From the NCBI GenBank assembly GCA_001801105.1, contig MGWS01000006.1:41488-105487 (forward strand): a stretch of 64,000 bases of DNA, read 5' to 3'. The position numbers and the translations under genes are program-made. This document shows, piece by piece, positions 1-8,298 of this stretch (position 1 is the first letter of the stretch; every line of letters begins with the position of its first letter). The notes under the pieces were generated by a model that was not told the DNA's origin, did not search any database, and worked only from the letters and a program-made list of their open reading frames with translations. Source of the DNA: Gallionellales bacterium GWA2_60_18 (GTDB lineage: Bacteria; Pseudomonadota; Gammaproteobacteria; Burkholderiales; Gallionellaceae).

Positions 1-2
1 AG

Positions 3-521
3 GTGCTGGCCGACATCTATACCTACATCGAACAGCGTGGCAGCATCACCGGCAAGACCGTGGCGTGGATCGGCGACTCCAACAACATGTGCAACACCTG
101 GCTGCAGGCCGCCGAGATACTGAACTTTAACGTGCATGTCTCCACCCCGCCCGGCTACGAGGTCGAGCCGGAACGTGCCGGGCTGTTCGGCGAAGATCAT
201 TACGAAGAATTTGCCGACCCGATGGAAGCCGCGCGCGGCTCCGATCTGGTGACCACCGACGTGTGGACCAGCATGGGTTACGAGGCGGAGAACGAAGAAC
301 GCCTGAGGGCCTTCGCCGACTGGCAGGTGGATAGCGACATGATGCGCGCCGCCGCACCCGATGCCGTATTCATGCACTGCCTGCCCGCGCACCGTGGCGA
401 GGAAGTCTCCGCCGAAGTCATCGACGGCCCGCAATCCGTGGTGTGGGATGAGGCGGAGAATAGGCTGCATGTACAAAAAGCCCTAATGGAATACCTATTG
501 CTGGGGAAATTAAGCAACTAA
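3..521 (+). CDS. argF: Ornithine carbamoyltransferase, C-terminal part (cut by window edge)
   Basis: Cytosolic enzyme that makes citrulline from ornithine and carbamoyl phosphate, the arginine step just before ArgG. The window removes the N-terminal carbamoyl-phosphate domain: about 172 of the family's roughly 305 residues remain, so the GTG at the left edge is not a true start. Two family motifs are visible: DVWTSMG near residue 86 of the visible part (ornithine loop) and FMHCLPAHRG near residue 123, whose Cys contacts ornithine. argG follows 127 bp downstream on the same strand, which fits a shared arginine-biosynthesis unit. ORF is intact to a TAA stop. Confidence 0.95.
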   Translation: MLADIYTYIEQRGSITGKTVAWIGDSNNMCNTWLQAAEILNFNVHVSTPPGYEVEPERAGLFGEDHYEEFADPMEAARGSDLVTTDVWTSMGYEAENEERLRAFADWQVDSDMMRAAAPDAVFMHCLPAHRGEEVSAEVIDGPQSVVWDEAENRLHVQKALMEYLLLGKLSN

Positions 522-648
522 GCCGCACGTTAATGCAGCCTGTTTCGGCGCAGGCTAACTTGCGCAGCAAGCTAAGCCGCGAAGCGGCGGCCGGAGCCAA
601 AATCGCCTCCGGCAAACGAACAAATCAAAACTAAACGAGAAACAAATC

Positions 649-1872
649 ATGAGCAACATCAAAAAAGCCGTCCTCGCCTACTCCGGCGGACTCGACACCT
701 CGGTCATCCTGAAATGGCTGCAAGATACCTACCAGTGCGAGGTGGTGACCTTCACCGCCGACCTCGGCCAGGGCGAGGAGCTGGGGCCCGCGCGCCAGAA
801 GGCGCTGAAGTTCGGCATCAAGCCGGAGCAGATATTCATCGACGACCTGCGCGAGGAGTTCGTGCGCGACTTCGTGTTCCCGATGTTCCGTGCCAACACC
901 GTGTACGAGGGCGAATACCTGCTCGGCACCTCGATCGCACGCCCGCTGATCGCCAAGCGCCTGATCGAGATCGCCGCCATGACCGGCGCGCAGGCCATCT
1001 CGCACGGCGCGACCGGCAAGGGCAACGACCAAGTGCGTTTCGAGTTGGGCGCTTACGCGCTGAACCCCAACATCAAGATCATCGCGCCGTGGCGCGAGTG
1101 GGATTTGCTGTCACGCGAAAAGCTGATGGCCTATGCCGAACAACACAACATCCCGGTGGACATGAAGCACAAGCAGGGCGGTTCGCCCTACTCCATGGAT
1201 GCCAACCTGCTGCACATCAGCTACGAAGGCCGCCATCTGGAAGATCCCGCCGCCGAAGCCGAGGAAAGCATGTGGCGCTGGACGGTGTCGCCGGAAAAGG
1301 CGCCCGATGCGGCAGAATATCTCGACCTCGAATTCGCCAACGGCGACATCGTGGCGTTGAACGGCATCAAGCTGACGCCCGCACAGGTACTGACCAAACT
1401 GAACGAACTCGGCGGCAAGCACGGCATCGGCCGCCTCGACCTGGTGGAGAACCGCTACGTCGGCATGAAGTCGCGCGGCTGTTACGAGACCCCCGGCGGC
1501 ACCATCATGCTCAAGGCGCACCGCGCCATCGAATCCATCACGCTGGACCGTGAAGTCGCCCACCTCAAGGATGACCTGATGCCGCGCTACGCCTCGATGA
1601 TCTACAACGGCTACTGGTGGAGTCCGGAACGCAAGGCCTTGCAGACCCTGATCGACCATACGCAAAGCTGCGTGAACGGCTGGGTGCGCGTCAAGCTGTA
1701 CAAGGGCAACGTCATCGTCGTCGGACGCGACTCCAAGACCGACTCGCTGTTCGACCCGACCATCGCCACCTTCGAGGACGACAAGGGCGCCTACGACCAG
1801 AAGGATGCGGGCGGCTTCATCAAGCTCAATGCCCTGCGCATGCGCATCGCGGCCAACCTGCACAAGAAGTAG
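649..1872 (+). CDS. argG: Argininosuccinate synthase
   Basis: Joins citrulline and aspartate at the cost of ATP (to AMP and PPi) to give argininosuccinate, cytosolic, arginine pathway. 407 residues, normal full length. The N-terminal PP-loop ATP motif YSGGLDTS lies at residues 11-18, and the conserved GCYETPGGT segment lies near residue 280. The ATG at 649 has only a weak upstream purine stretch (GAGAAA), but it gives the canonical N-terminus just before the PP-loop. It lies behind argF, with the small macrodomain gene 33 bp downstream. No terminator was seen between argF and argG. Confidence 0.98.
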   Translation: MSNIKKAVLAYSGGLDTSVILKWLQDTYQCEVVTFTADLGQGEELGPARQKALKFGIKPEQIFIDDLREEFVRDFVFPMFRANTVYEGEYLLGTSIARPLIAKRLIEIAAMTGAQAISHGATGKGNDQVRFELGAYALNPNIKIIAPWREWDLLSREKLMAYAEQHNIPVDMKHKQGGSPYSMDANLLHISYEGRHLEDPAAEAEESMWRWTVSPEKAPDAAEYLDLEFANGDIVALNGIKLTPAQVLTKLNELGGKHGIGRLDLVENRYVGMKSRGCYETPGGTIMLKAHRAIESITLDREVAHLKDDLMPRYASMIYNGYWWSPERKALQTLIDHTQSCVNGWVRVKLYKGNVIVVGRDSKTDSLFDPTIATFEDDKGAYDQKDAGGFIKLNALRMRIAANLHKK

Positions 1873-1905
1873 GAGCGCGGCGCCCTGCGTCGACATGGAG
1901 AAAAG

Positions 1906-2394
1906 ATGATCCACGAACTGAGCGGCGACATTTTATTAAGCGGCGCCAAGGCCATCGCACAGGGCGTCGCGCCCAACGATGACTTTCATCACGGCCTCGC
2001 ATTGCAGCTGCGCGAACGCATGCCGGCACTGTATAAGGATTTCCGCCATTTCTGCCAGACCAGCCACCCCAAGCCGGGCGGCTTGTGGACCTGGGTGAGC
2101 AGTGATGGCCACTTCATCGTCAATTTATTCACGCAAGAATCTGCCTACGCGCATGGCAGCAAACCCGGACACGCCTCGCTCAGCAATGTGAACCACGCGC
2201 TGCATGCCCTGCGCGCCTTCGTACAGAAGGAGCAGGTCGGCAGCCTCGCCCTGCCCCGCCTTGCCTGCGGCATGAACGGCCTGGACTGGAACGAGGTCAA
2301 ACCCGTGATCGAACGGCAGTTGGGCGATCTCGGTATCCCGGTGTATGTGTACACCCATTATCAAAAAGGCGTAAAAGCCGACGAACCAAAGTGA
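1906..2394 (+). CDS. Macrodomain protein (ADP-ribose binding/hydrolase type)
   Basis: A single-domain protein of 162 residues. It starts MIHELSGDIL, followed by AIAQGVAPND and later a VNLFTQES strand and a LPRLACGMNGLDW segment. These match the macrodomain fold of the ALC1/TARG1-like group, whose members bind ADP-ribose or remove it from proteins and small molecules (family knowledge). The GD-x-L and AIAQG loops are the expected ligand contacts. The substrate cannot be read from sequence. It follows argG closely, overlaps the start region of ppnP and is probably co-transcribed with both. Soluble, with no signal peptide. Confidence 0.8.
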   Translation: MIHELSGDILLSGAKAIAQGVAPNDDFHHGLALQLRERMPALYKDFRHFCQTSHPKPGGLWTWVSSDGHFIVNLFTQESAYAHGSKPGHASLSNVNHALHALRAFVQKEQVGSLALPRLACGMNGLDWNEVKPVIERQLGDLGIPVYVYTHYQKGVKADEPK

Positions 2395-2408
2395 AAGGAA
2401 GCGGTACG

Positions 2409-2726
2409 ATGTCAGACAGATTCGATAACGTCAGCGTGGGCAAGAAGGCCAATGTATTCTTCGACGGCAAATGCGTATCGCATTCGGTGTTCTTCCCGGA
2501 TGGCACACGCAAGACCTGCGGCGTCATCATGCCGGGCAGCCAGCTCACCTTCAATGTCGGCGCGCCGGAACTGATGGAGATCACCAGCGGCACCTGCGAC
2601 GTGAAGATCGCGGGCGAACCCGCGTTCAAGAGTTACACTGCCGACAGCAGCTTCAAGGTGGCCGAGAACGGCAGCTTCGAGATTCATGCCAAGGATGAAG
2701 TGAACTACGTTTGCAGCTTTGGTTAA
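2409..2726 (+). CDS. ppnP: Pyrimidine/purine nucleoside phosphorylase PpnP
   Basis: Small cupin-fold protein (105 residues, DUF1255/YaiE family) that phosphorolyses a broad range of nucleosides to base plus ribose-1-phosphate. It starts MSDRFDNVSV and carries the family segments KANVFFDGKC, SHSVFFPDGTRKTCGVI and the C-terminal YVCSFG. I chose ATG 2409 because AGGAA (2396-2400) sits 8 nt upstream. The in-frame GTG at 2391 would overlap the macrodomain gene and has no ribosome site. Placed after a macrodomain gene, it suggests a small nucleotide/ADP-ribose salvage group (inference). Confidence 0.92.
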   Translation: MSDRFDNVSVGKKANVFFDGKCVSHSVFFPDGTRKTCGVIMPGSQLTFNVGAPELMEITSGTCDVKIAGEPAFKSYTADSSFKVAENGSFEIHAKDEVNYVCSFG

Positions 2727-2735
2727 CTAGCGGGT

Positions 2736-2796
2736 AGCTTGTGGCCGGTAGCTGGTAGCGAAATCCGCTTTTGCTACCAGCCACAAGCCACAAGCT
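2736..2796. repeat. Intergenic inverted repeat (GTAGC type)
   Basis: Two 24-nt arms (2736-2759 and 2773-2796) are inverted copies with about three mismatches, around a 13-nt loop. Both arms are built of degenerate GTAGC/GGTAGC words. The element fills most of the 91-bp gap between ppnP and yajQ. The same style of repeat lies at 29006-29104. It could form a hairpin in the ppnP-yajQ transcript. Confidence 0.75.
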
Positions 2797-2817
2797 CCCG
2801 GCTTAACGGAGAAAAAC

Positions 2818-3306
2818 ATGCCCTCTTTCGACATCGTTTCCGAAGTAGAGAAGACTGAAGTCAAGAACGCGCTCGAGCAAACCAACAAGGAAGTCGGCAC
2901 CCGTTTCGATTTCAAAGGCAGCAATGCGCGCGTCGAACAGGCCGAACTGGTGCTCACGGTGTTTGCCGATAACGAATTCCAGCTGGGACAGGTTCAGGAC
3001 ATCCTCAACGGCAAGCTGGCCAAACGCGGCGTGGACATCCGTAGCCTCGACATCAGCGACAAGATCGAGAAGGTCAGCGGCAACAAGGTCAAGCGCAACT
3101 GCACCGTGAAGGTGGGCGTGGAGATCGAGCTGGCGAAGAAGATCGTCAAGCTGATCAAGGACAGCAAGCTCAAGGTGCAGGCCAGTATCCAGGGCGACAC
3201 CGTGCGCGTGACCGGCAAGAACCGCGACGACCTTCAGGATGCCATCGCCTTTGTCAAGAAATCAATCACCGATTTCCCGCTGCAATACCAGAATTTCCGC
3301 GACTGA
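2818..3306 (+). CDS. yajQ: YajQ-family nucleotide/c-di-GMP-binding protein
   Basis: 162 residues, complete. It starts [19 protein letters not shown] and includes [14 protein letters not shown], both diagnostic of the YajQ (UPF0234) family. Two ferredoxin-like domains bind nucleotides. Characterised homologues in Xanthomonas and Pseudomonas bind c-di-GMP and act as regulatory co-factors, so a signalling role is likely here. The end of this window also encodes an HD-GYP phosphodiesterase. RBS GGAG (2808-2811) sits 6 nt before the ATG. It is preceded by a palindromic spacer, and no obvious promoter was seen. Confidence 0.95.
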   Translation: MPSFDIVSEVEKTEVKNALEQTNKEVGTRFDFKGSNARVEQAELVLTVFADNEFQLGQVQDILNGKLAKRGVDIRSLDISDKIEKVSGNKVKRNCTVKVGVEIELAKKIVKLIKDSKLKVQASIQGDTVRVTGKNRDDLQDAIAFVKKSITDFPLQYQNFRD

Positions 3307-3376
3307 TCTCCCATTGCAGGCCGGGTCTGGCTGGGGGACAATATCCCCCCTGCAACTCTTTTCCGGGAGGCCGATC

Positions 3377-3847
3377 ATGCAACGCATCAGCAAGCAAACC
3401 ATCCACATCCTGGCACTCGCTTTCTCAGCAATCCTGGCCAGCGGCACGGCACTGGCCGACAAGCCGTCCTGGGCGGGCGGCGATAAATCCGCGAAACCAC
3501 AACAGAAACGCGACGCAGGCGGCATAGGGATCAGCCTGCATTTCAACGACAATCAACGAACCGTCATCCGCGATTACTTCGGCAAGCAATCCCGTGCCGG
3601 ACGCTGTCCGCCCGGCTTGGCCAAGAAAAACAATGGCTGCCTGCCGCCGGGACAGGCGAAGAAATGGGCTGTCGGCCAAGTGCTCCCGCGCGATGTGATC
3701 ATCTACGACTTGCCTTCCAGGCTCACCGTGCAATTGGGCATACCGCCCGCCGGGCATCGTTATGTGCGCGTCGCGGCAGATATCCTGCTGATTGCGGTCG
3801 GCACCAGCATGGTCGTGGACGCGATCGAAGATCTGGGAAAAATGTAA
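3377..3847 (+). CDS. RcnB/CigR-like periplasmic protein
   Basis: 156 residues beginning with a signal peptide (MQRISKQTIHILALAFSAIL, with an Ala-rich cleavage region ending TALA near residue 25). The mature part is low in structure at first. It then has the CPPGLAKK-x-NGCLPPGQAKKWAVGQ segment and a C-terminal hydrophobic segment (ILLIAVGTSMVVDAI). This architecture resembles the RcnB/anti-virulence CigR family of exported proteins. A function in metal homeostasis or envelope regulation would be a family guess only. The start is ATG 3377 with GGGAGG at 3365-3370; the upstream in-frame ATG at 3239 overlaps yajQ and is rejected. Confidence 0.7.
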   Translation: MQRISKQTIHILALAFSAILASGTALADKPSWAGGDKSAKPQQKRDAGGIGISLHFNDNQRTVIRDYFGKQSRAGRCPPGLAKKNNGCLPPGQAKKWAVGQVLPRDVIIYDLPSRLTVQLGIPPAGHRYVRVAADILLIAVGTSMVVDAIEDLGKM

Positions 3848-3958
3848 GGCATGGGGCCGGCTGAAAGCCGGACGCACACAGCCAGCCGCAGCGACGCCGA
3901 ACAGCACCCGTTAGCGGGAGAATACGCTGTACGGGGCCTGCCAACCGGGAGTGGAAAC

Positions 3959-4501
3959 ATGAAGAACGCACTGATCCTGTTCGCCGACGGCAGCGAGGAA
4001 CTGGAAGCCGTCACCGTCATCAACATCCTGCGCCGCGGCGGCGTCACCGTCACCGTGGCGGGTTTGCACGCCGGCCCCTTGCGCGGCAGCCGCGGCACCG
4101 TACTGTTGCCGGACACCACGCTGGACGAGGCGCTGGCGCACGATTACGACATGGTGGTGCTGCCCGGCGGCCAGCCCGGCACCGGCCACCTCAAGAGCGA
4201 TGCGCGCGTCCTCGACCTGGTGCACCGGATGAACGAGGCAGGCAAGCAGGTCGCCGCGATCTGTGCCGCGCCTTCGGTGCTGGCCGTTGTCGGCCTGCTC
4301 GACGGCAAGCGCGCCACTTGCTACCCCGGTTCGCTCGATGGCTTCCGCAACGTGCAGGTGGAGACGCGGGCGGTGGTGGAAGACGGCAATATCATCACTT
4401 CGCGCGGCCCCGGCACGGCCATGGACTTCGCGCTGACCCTGCTGGAACGGCTGGCCGGCAAAGCCAAGCGCAACGACGTCGAGGCCGATCTGGTGCGTTG
4501 A
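3959..4501 (+). CDS. DJ-1/PfpI-family protein (YajL/ThiJ type)
   Basis: 180 residues of a single DJ-1 fold. ALILFADGSEELEAVT at the N-terminus supplies the conserved Glu. The nucleophile-elbow Cys is in AAICAAPSVLA, and TSRGPGTAMDFAL is the C-terminal family signature. Relatives (YajL, human DJ-1) act as redox-sensing chaperones and as glyoxalase or deglycase enzymes that deal with methylglyoxal damage; which activity applies is unknown. ATG 3959 is preceded by GGGAGTGG. The longer in-frame extension to 3851 has no RBS and an unlikely polar N-terminus. An inverted-repeat element begins right after the stop codon. Confidence 0.9.
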   Translation: MKNALILFADGSEELEAVTVINILRRGGVTVTVAGLHAGPLRGSRGTVLLPDTTLDEALAHDYDMVVLPGGQPGTGHLKSDARVLDLVHRMNEAGKQVAAICAAPSVLAVVGLLDGKRATCYPGSLDGFRNVQVETRAVVEDGNIITSRGPGTAMDFALTLLERLAGKAKRNDVEADLVR

Positions 4502-4741
4502 ACCTAGAAACCTCAGTTGACCGCTCCCTATACTACGCAATCAAATGATTATGAAAATATTTCGCCACTTATCCACGCTCACCCATCGGGTGAGTCGCTA
4601 CGAAGCGTATTGCACGTCCCTCGCGGCGCATGGCGGCGTTGCTCCTCCTCGGAATGGAACAACCATTCCTCGTCGTCGCGCCTTGCCCTACACCACGATG
4701 AACGTACACTACGCTTCGTCCAACTGAAGTTTCTAGGTTGA
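4502..4741. mobile_element. MITE-like inverted-repeat element, 240 bp
   Basis: The ends are imperfect inverted repeats of about 20 bp: left arm 4502-4522 (ACCTAGAAACCTCAGTTGA...) and right arm 4720-4741 (...TCTAGGTTGA). There is no credible ORF inside. The interior contains GC-rich imperfect palindromes and the words GCATGGCGGCGTTGC and CGCGCCTTGC. These recur in the 61313-61586 element, so I place both in one non-autonomous family. The next gene starts at 4743, directly at its right end, and its only upstream in-frame stop is in the element. No target duplication could be confirmed. Confidence 0.65.
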
Positions 4742-4742
4742 A

Positions 4743-5525
4743 TTGCACACCCTGTTCGCCAAACTCCCTCCCGCCGTCACCGCCCTGCTGCTGCAACTCA
4801 TCGCCATCGCGCTCGCTGGCGCGAGCCTGCGCATAGCGGGCATGCAAGCTCCTCCGCTGGCCTTCGCCATGCTGTGCGGCGCATATGCCGCAACGCTCAG
4901 CCACTTCGCCGGACTGGCGGGCTGGTGGCTGGCGATCCAGTTGGCATTCGTTCCCGCACTGGTACTGATGCTGGCGCTCGATATCGCCTCCGGCCTTTAC
5001 CTCGCCGCCTTCCTCGTGCTGTTGGTGGTGTACTGGAGCACCTTCCGCACCCAGGTGCCGCTCTATCTTTCCAGCAACAAGGTGTGGCGCGCGCTGGAAA
5101 CACTACTCCCCTCCCCCGCTTGCGGGGGAGAGGGTGTGCCGGATTTCCGATTCATCGATCTGGGCTCGGGGCTGGGCGGCGTGCTGACGCATCTCGCCCG
5201 TATCCGTCCGGACGGCCATTACCGCGGAGTGGAGTCCGCGCCGCTGCCATTCCTGTGGAGCTGGCTGCGCATCCGGCTGGGCGGATACCGCAATTGCGGG
5301 GTGCTCTGGGGCAGCCTGTGGGACTGCGACCTCGCGCAGCATGACATAGTGTTCGCCTACCTCTCGCCGGTGCCGATGGGGCGCCTGTGGCGCAAAGCGC
5401 GCGCCGAGATGCGTCCCGGAACGGTGTTCATCAGCAGCACCTTCGCCGTGCCGGAACAGGCGCCGCACGAGACCGTGCAGGTGGATGACCTGCACCGCTC
5501 CACCCTGCTGATCTGGCGTATGTGA
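4743..5525 (+). CDS. Membrane-anchored class I SAM-dependent methyltransferase
   Basis: 260 residues. The N-terminal ~100 residues form about four hydrophobic segments (for example LLQLIAIALAGASLRIAG and LYLAAFLVLLVVYWS). The C-terminal half is a Rossmann methyltransferase with the SAM loop FIDLGSGLGG near residues 138-147. The substrate is unknown. TTG 4743 is the only upstream start option because an in-frame TAG lies at 4734; a weak AGG precedes it. A GC-rich palindrome is embedded in frame and encodes PSPACGGEG just before the SAM loop. It converges with the glutaredoxin-like gene with no gap. Confidence 0.8.
   Translation: MHTLFAKLPPAVTALLLQLIAIALAGASLRIAGMQAPPLAFAMLCGAYAATLSHFAGLAGWWLAIQLAFVPALVLMLALDIASGLYLAAFLVLLVVYWSTFRTQVPLYLSSNKVWRALETLLPSPACGGEGVPDFRFIDLGSGLGGVLTHLARIRPDGHYRGVESAPLPFLWSWLRIRLGGYRNCGVLWGSLWDCDLAQHDIVFAYLSPVPMGRLWRKARAEMRPGTVFISSTFAVPEQAPHETVQVDDLHRSTLLIWRM
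5104..5134. repeat. Palindrome inside the methyltransferase gene
   Basis: A C-rich/G-rich hairpin (CTCCCCCGC ... GCGGGGGAG, 9-bp stem with a 2-nt loop, plus flanking CCCCT/AGGG) lies wholly inside the coding sequence. It keeps the frame and encodes the linker PSPACGGEG. It belongs to the same family as 62525-62586. Confidence 0.75.
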
Positions 5526-5750
5526 TCAGCTCATGAAATACCGCAACGCGGCGGCATCGAACGGCCAGCCCAACTCCGCGCCGCTGTCGGCGCGGAGCAG
5601 CACCGGGATGCGCGTGCCGTATCTCTCCAGCAACTCATCGTCTTCGGCGATATCCACATGCTGCACCGCGATCCCGGCCTCACGCAGGATCGCTTCGGCG
5701 TCCTCGCACAGGTGGCAGCAGGAAGTGCCGTAAAGGACCAGAGGGAACAT
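5526..5750 (-). CDS. Glutaredoxin-like thiol protein (DUF836 type)
   Basis: 74 residues: a bare thioredoxin-fold domain starting MFPLVLYGTSCCHLCEDAE. CCHLC contains the CxxC redox pair, and RIPVLL gives the cis-Pro that completes the glutathione/thiol site. It is probably a cytosolic thiol-disulfide or electron-transfer protein; partners are not known. It sits 3 bp downstream of the HAD phosphatase on the same strand, suggesting co-transcription, and converges directly on the methyltransferase gene without any terminator gap. Confidence 0.85.
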   Translation of the reverse strand: MFPLVLYGTSCCHLCEDAEAILREAGIAVQHVDIAEDDELLERYGTRIPVLLRADSGAELGWPFDAAALRYFMS

Positions 5751-5753
5751 CGC

Positions 5754-6416
5754 TCAATGCAGGTCGATGATGCGCCAGCCGTTCTGTTCGGCATGCGCGC
5801 GTAGCGTGGCGTCCGGATTTGCCGCGACAGGACGCTTCACTTTGCGCAGTAGCGGCAGGTCGTTGTGCGAATCGCTGTAGAAGGTGCTGTCGGCGAAGCT
5901 ATCCAGGTTCCAGCCATGTGCGGCCAGCCAGTTTTCCAGACGTATGATCTTGCCTTCGCGGAAGCACGGCACATCCGCCACGTCCCCGGTGAATTCGCCG
6001 TCCCTGTGTTCCGGCTCGGTGGCCAGCAGGTGCTCAATGCCGAATTCGCGTGCGATCGGCGCGGTGACGAAGCTGTTGGTCGCGGTGATGATGACGCACA
6101 CATCGTCCGCCGCGCGGTGCCGTTGCACCAGAGCGCGCGCCTGCGGGGTGATCATCGGTAGCACGCTTTCGCGCATGAATTGTCGGTGCCACTCGTCCAG
6201 CGTCTTGCGCGAATGGCGCGACAGCGGTTTCAACTGGAAATCCAGGAACTCGTGGATGTCCAGCGTGCCGGCCTTGTATTGCTCATAGAAGGCGAGGTTC
6301 TTCACCTCGAACAATTCGCGGTCGAGCACGCCGATGCGGATCAGGAATTGCGACCACTCGAAATCGCTGTCGCCATTCAACAGCGTGTTGTCCAGATCGA
6401 ACAAGGCAAGGTTCAC
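5754..6416 (-). CDS. HAD-family phosphatase (SerB-like, HAD-IB)
   Basis: 220 residues, full length. The catalytic motif DLDNT is at residues 7-11 (nucleophile Asp7, acid Asp9). Motif II is IITATNSF. The terminal FYSDSHNDLPLL carries the Mg-binding Asp pair. A helical cap between motifs I and II places it in subclass IB, like phosphoserine phosphatase. Close relatives in this gene neighbourhood are annotated as phosphoserine or histidinol phosphatases, and I cannot decide between them. It lies downstream of hda, separated by a repeat, and 3 bp upstream of the glutaredoxin-like gene. Confidence 0.88.
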   Translation of the reverse strand: MNLALFDLDNTLLNGDSDFEWSQFLIRIGVLDRELFEVKNLAFYEQYKAGTLDIHEFLDFQLKPLSRHSRKTLDEWHRQFMRESVLPMITPQARALVQRHRAADDVCVIITATNSFVTAPIAREFGIEHLLATEPEHRDGEFTGDVADVPCFREGKIIRLENWLAAHGWNLDSFADSTFYSDSHNDLPLLRKVKRPVAANPDATLRAHAEQNGWRIIDLH

Positions 6417-6444
6417 TTCAACTCCATTTCTCGTTGTAAATTCT

Positions 6445-6477
6445 GTAGGGTGGGCACGTTTTTTGTGCCCACCCTAC
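6445..6477. repeat. Perfect palindrome GTAGGGTGGGCAC family, copy 1
   Basis: Two 13-nt perfect arms (6445-6457 and 6465-6477) around GTTTTTT. The TAG stop codon of hda (6474-6476, minus strand) lies inside the right arm. Related copies are at 38351-38456, 41391-41471 and 61837-61866. With its T-run it may also act as a terminator. Confidence 0.85.
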
Positions 6478-7127
6478 GTAGCTCGTTGCAGTATCTCTTT
6501 CAGCAGCGGTACCGACGGCGCACGATGCAGGCGCAGCGAGCGCTCGTCCAGCGCATCCAGCACCGCCATCAGGCTGGGCAGGTCGCGCCGCCCATGGCGC
6601 AGCAGATATTGAGTCACTTCCGGCGGCAGCACGAAACCGCGCGACTGCGCATGCTGCGCCAGTGCCTGCGCCTTCTCTGCATCGCTCAGGCCATGCACCT
6701 GATACACCAGCCCCCAGCCCAAACGGGTGCGCAGGTCGTCGCGCAGATCCAGATGCAGCGGAGATGCCTTGCCGCTCACCAGCAACATTCCGCCACCCTC
6801 ACGCATCGCGTTGTACAGATTGAACAACTCGACCTGTGCCGCGTCGTCGAGCAGTTCGACATCATCCAGCGCCACGACCTCCACCATCGGCGGCACTTGG
6901 CCGCGCGCATAGACCGCGCAACGTTCTTCTGCCAGCGCCGCGCTGACACAGGCTTGCAGCAGGTGGCTCTTGCCGCCGCCGCTCTCGCCCCAGAGATAGA
7001 AACAGCGCTCGCCGTCGCCCGCCAGAGCGCGGCTCATGGCCGCCAACAGTTCAAGGTTGCGCCCCGCCACGAAATTGCCCAGGGTCGGCTGCCAGCCGGG
7101 TGTGATATCGAGCAGCAGCTGGTTCAT
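6474..7127 (-). CDS. hda: DnaA regulatory inactivator Hda
   Basis: 217 residues. The AAA+ domain is DnaA-like, with Walker [10 protein letters not shown] at residues 47-55 and the Walker B-like [12 protein letters not shown]. The N-terminal QLLLDI is the expected beta-clamp-binding motif. With the clamp on DNA, Hda stimulates hydrolysis of DnaA-bound ATP after initiation. There is no DnaA-type DNA-binding domain IV, as expected. The start is ATG at 7127 (MNQLLLDI). The ORF runs 48 residues further but that extension is not Hda-like. It is divergent from purM, and its stop codon is supplied by an interspersed palindrome. Confidence 0.93.
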   Translation of the reverse strand: MNQLLLDITPGWQPTLGNFVAGRNLELLAAMSRALAGDGERCFYLWGESGGGKSHLLQACVSAALAEERCAVYARGQVPPMVEVVALDDVELLDDAAQVELFNLYNAMREGGGMLLVSGKASPLHLDLRDDLRTRLGWGLVYQVHGLSDAEKAQALAQHAQSRGFVLPPEVTQYLLRHGRRDLPSLMAVLDALDERSLRLHRAPSVPLLKEILQRAT

Positions 7128-7257
7128 GGTCTGCGGCACGGCATTCCGGACAGGGATCGCATTCGGGTATGGCACGAGGAGCGGGATGGGGGCATTTCGG
7201 GTAAAATTCGCGGCAAAAATGAGCTGCACTTTACCTTTTAGAAAGCGAGAACTCAAC

Positions 7258-8298
7258 TTGAGCCAGAACAATTCCCTCTCCTACCGCGATGCCGGTGTCG
7301 ATATCGATGCCGGCGACCGCCTGATCGAGAACATCAAACCCTACGCCAAGCGCACCATGCGGCCCGAAGTGCTTTCCGGCATCGGCGGCTTCGGCGGCCT
7401 GGTGGAGATATCGAAGAAATACAAGGAGCCGGTACTGGTGTCCGGCACCGACGGCGTGGGAACCAAGCTGAAACTGGCGTTCGAACTCAACCGCCATGAC
7501 ACCGTCGGCATCGACCTCGTCGCCATGAGCGTGAACGACATCCTGGTGCAGGGTGCCGAGCCGCTGTTCTTCCTCGACTATTTCGCCTGCGGCAAGCTCG
7601 ACGTGGATGCCGCCACCGAAGTCATCAAAGGCATCGCTTACGGTTGCGAGCAATCCGGTTGCGCGCTGATCGGCGGCGAGACGGCCGAGATGCCCGGCAT
7701 GTATCCGGTCGGCGAATACGATCTCGCCGGCTTCGCCGTCGGTGTGGTGGAGAAATCGAACATCATCACCGGCGAGCACATCGTCCCCGGCGACGTGGTG
7801 CTGGGCCTCGCTTCCAACGGCGCGCACTCCAACGGCTATTCGCTGGTGCGCAAGATCATCGAACGCAGCGAATCCGACCTCGACGCGAAGTTCGACGGCG
7901 AGCGCACGCTGGCCGACTGCATCATGGCGCCGACGCGTTTGTACGTGAAGCCACTGCTGGCGCTGATGCAGCAGATCACCGTGAAGGGCATGGCGCACAT
8001 CACCGGCGGCGGCATCACCGAAAACGTGCCGCGCGTGCTGCCCGCCAACGTCGTCGCCGATATCGACAGCCGCAGCTGGCAGATGCCCAAGCTGTTCCAC
8101 TGGCTGCGCGAGCAGGGCAACGTCGCTGCGCAGGAGATGTACCGCACCTTCAACTGCGGCATCGGTATGGTGGTGATCGTCGCTGCAACGGATGCCGATG
8201 CGGCGATCAGTCAACTGCAAGCGGCAGGCGAGAACGTCTCGCAGATCGGCGTGATCCGCGCAAGGAACGGCGACGAGCACCAGACCCAGGTTGCCTGA
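7258..8298 (+). CDS. purM: Phosphoribosylformylglycinamidine cyclo-ligase (AIR synthase)
   Basis: ATP-dependent ring closure of FGAM to AIR in purine synthesis. 346 residues from TTG 7258 ([20 protein letters not shown]), the usual length and N-terminus for PurM. ATG 7219 in the same frame would add 13 residues and cannot be excluded. Signatures: [32 protein letters not shown] and [12 protein letters not shown]. The stop overlaps the purN start (TGATG), so the two are translationally coupled. It diverges from hda across about 130 bp that must hold both promoters. Confidence 0.96.
   Translation: MSQNNSLSYRDAGVDIDAGDRLIENIKPYAKRTMRPEVLSGIGGFGGLVEISKKYKEPVLVSGTDGVGTKLKLAFELNRHDTVGIDLVAMSVNDILVQGAEPLFFLDYFACGKLDVDAATEVIKGIAYGCEQSGCALIGGETAEMPGMYPVGEYDLAGFAVGVVEKSNIITGEHIVPGDVVLGLASNGAHSNGYSLVRKIIERSESDLDAKFDGERTLADCIMAPTRLYVKPLLALMQQITVKGMAHITGGGITENVPRVLPANVVADIDSRSWQMPKLFHWLREQGNVAAQEMYRTFNCGIGMVVIVAATDADAAISQLQAAGENVSQIGVIRARNGDEHQTQVA

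Noticed and set aside
4545..4727. Small ORF inside the 4502-4741 element
   Set aside because: Entirely inside the inverted-repeat element, low-complexity, no family resemblance.
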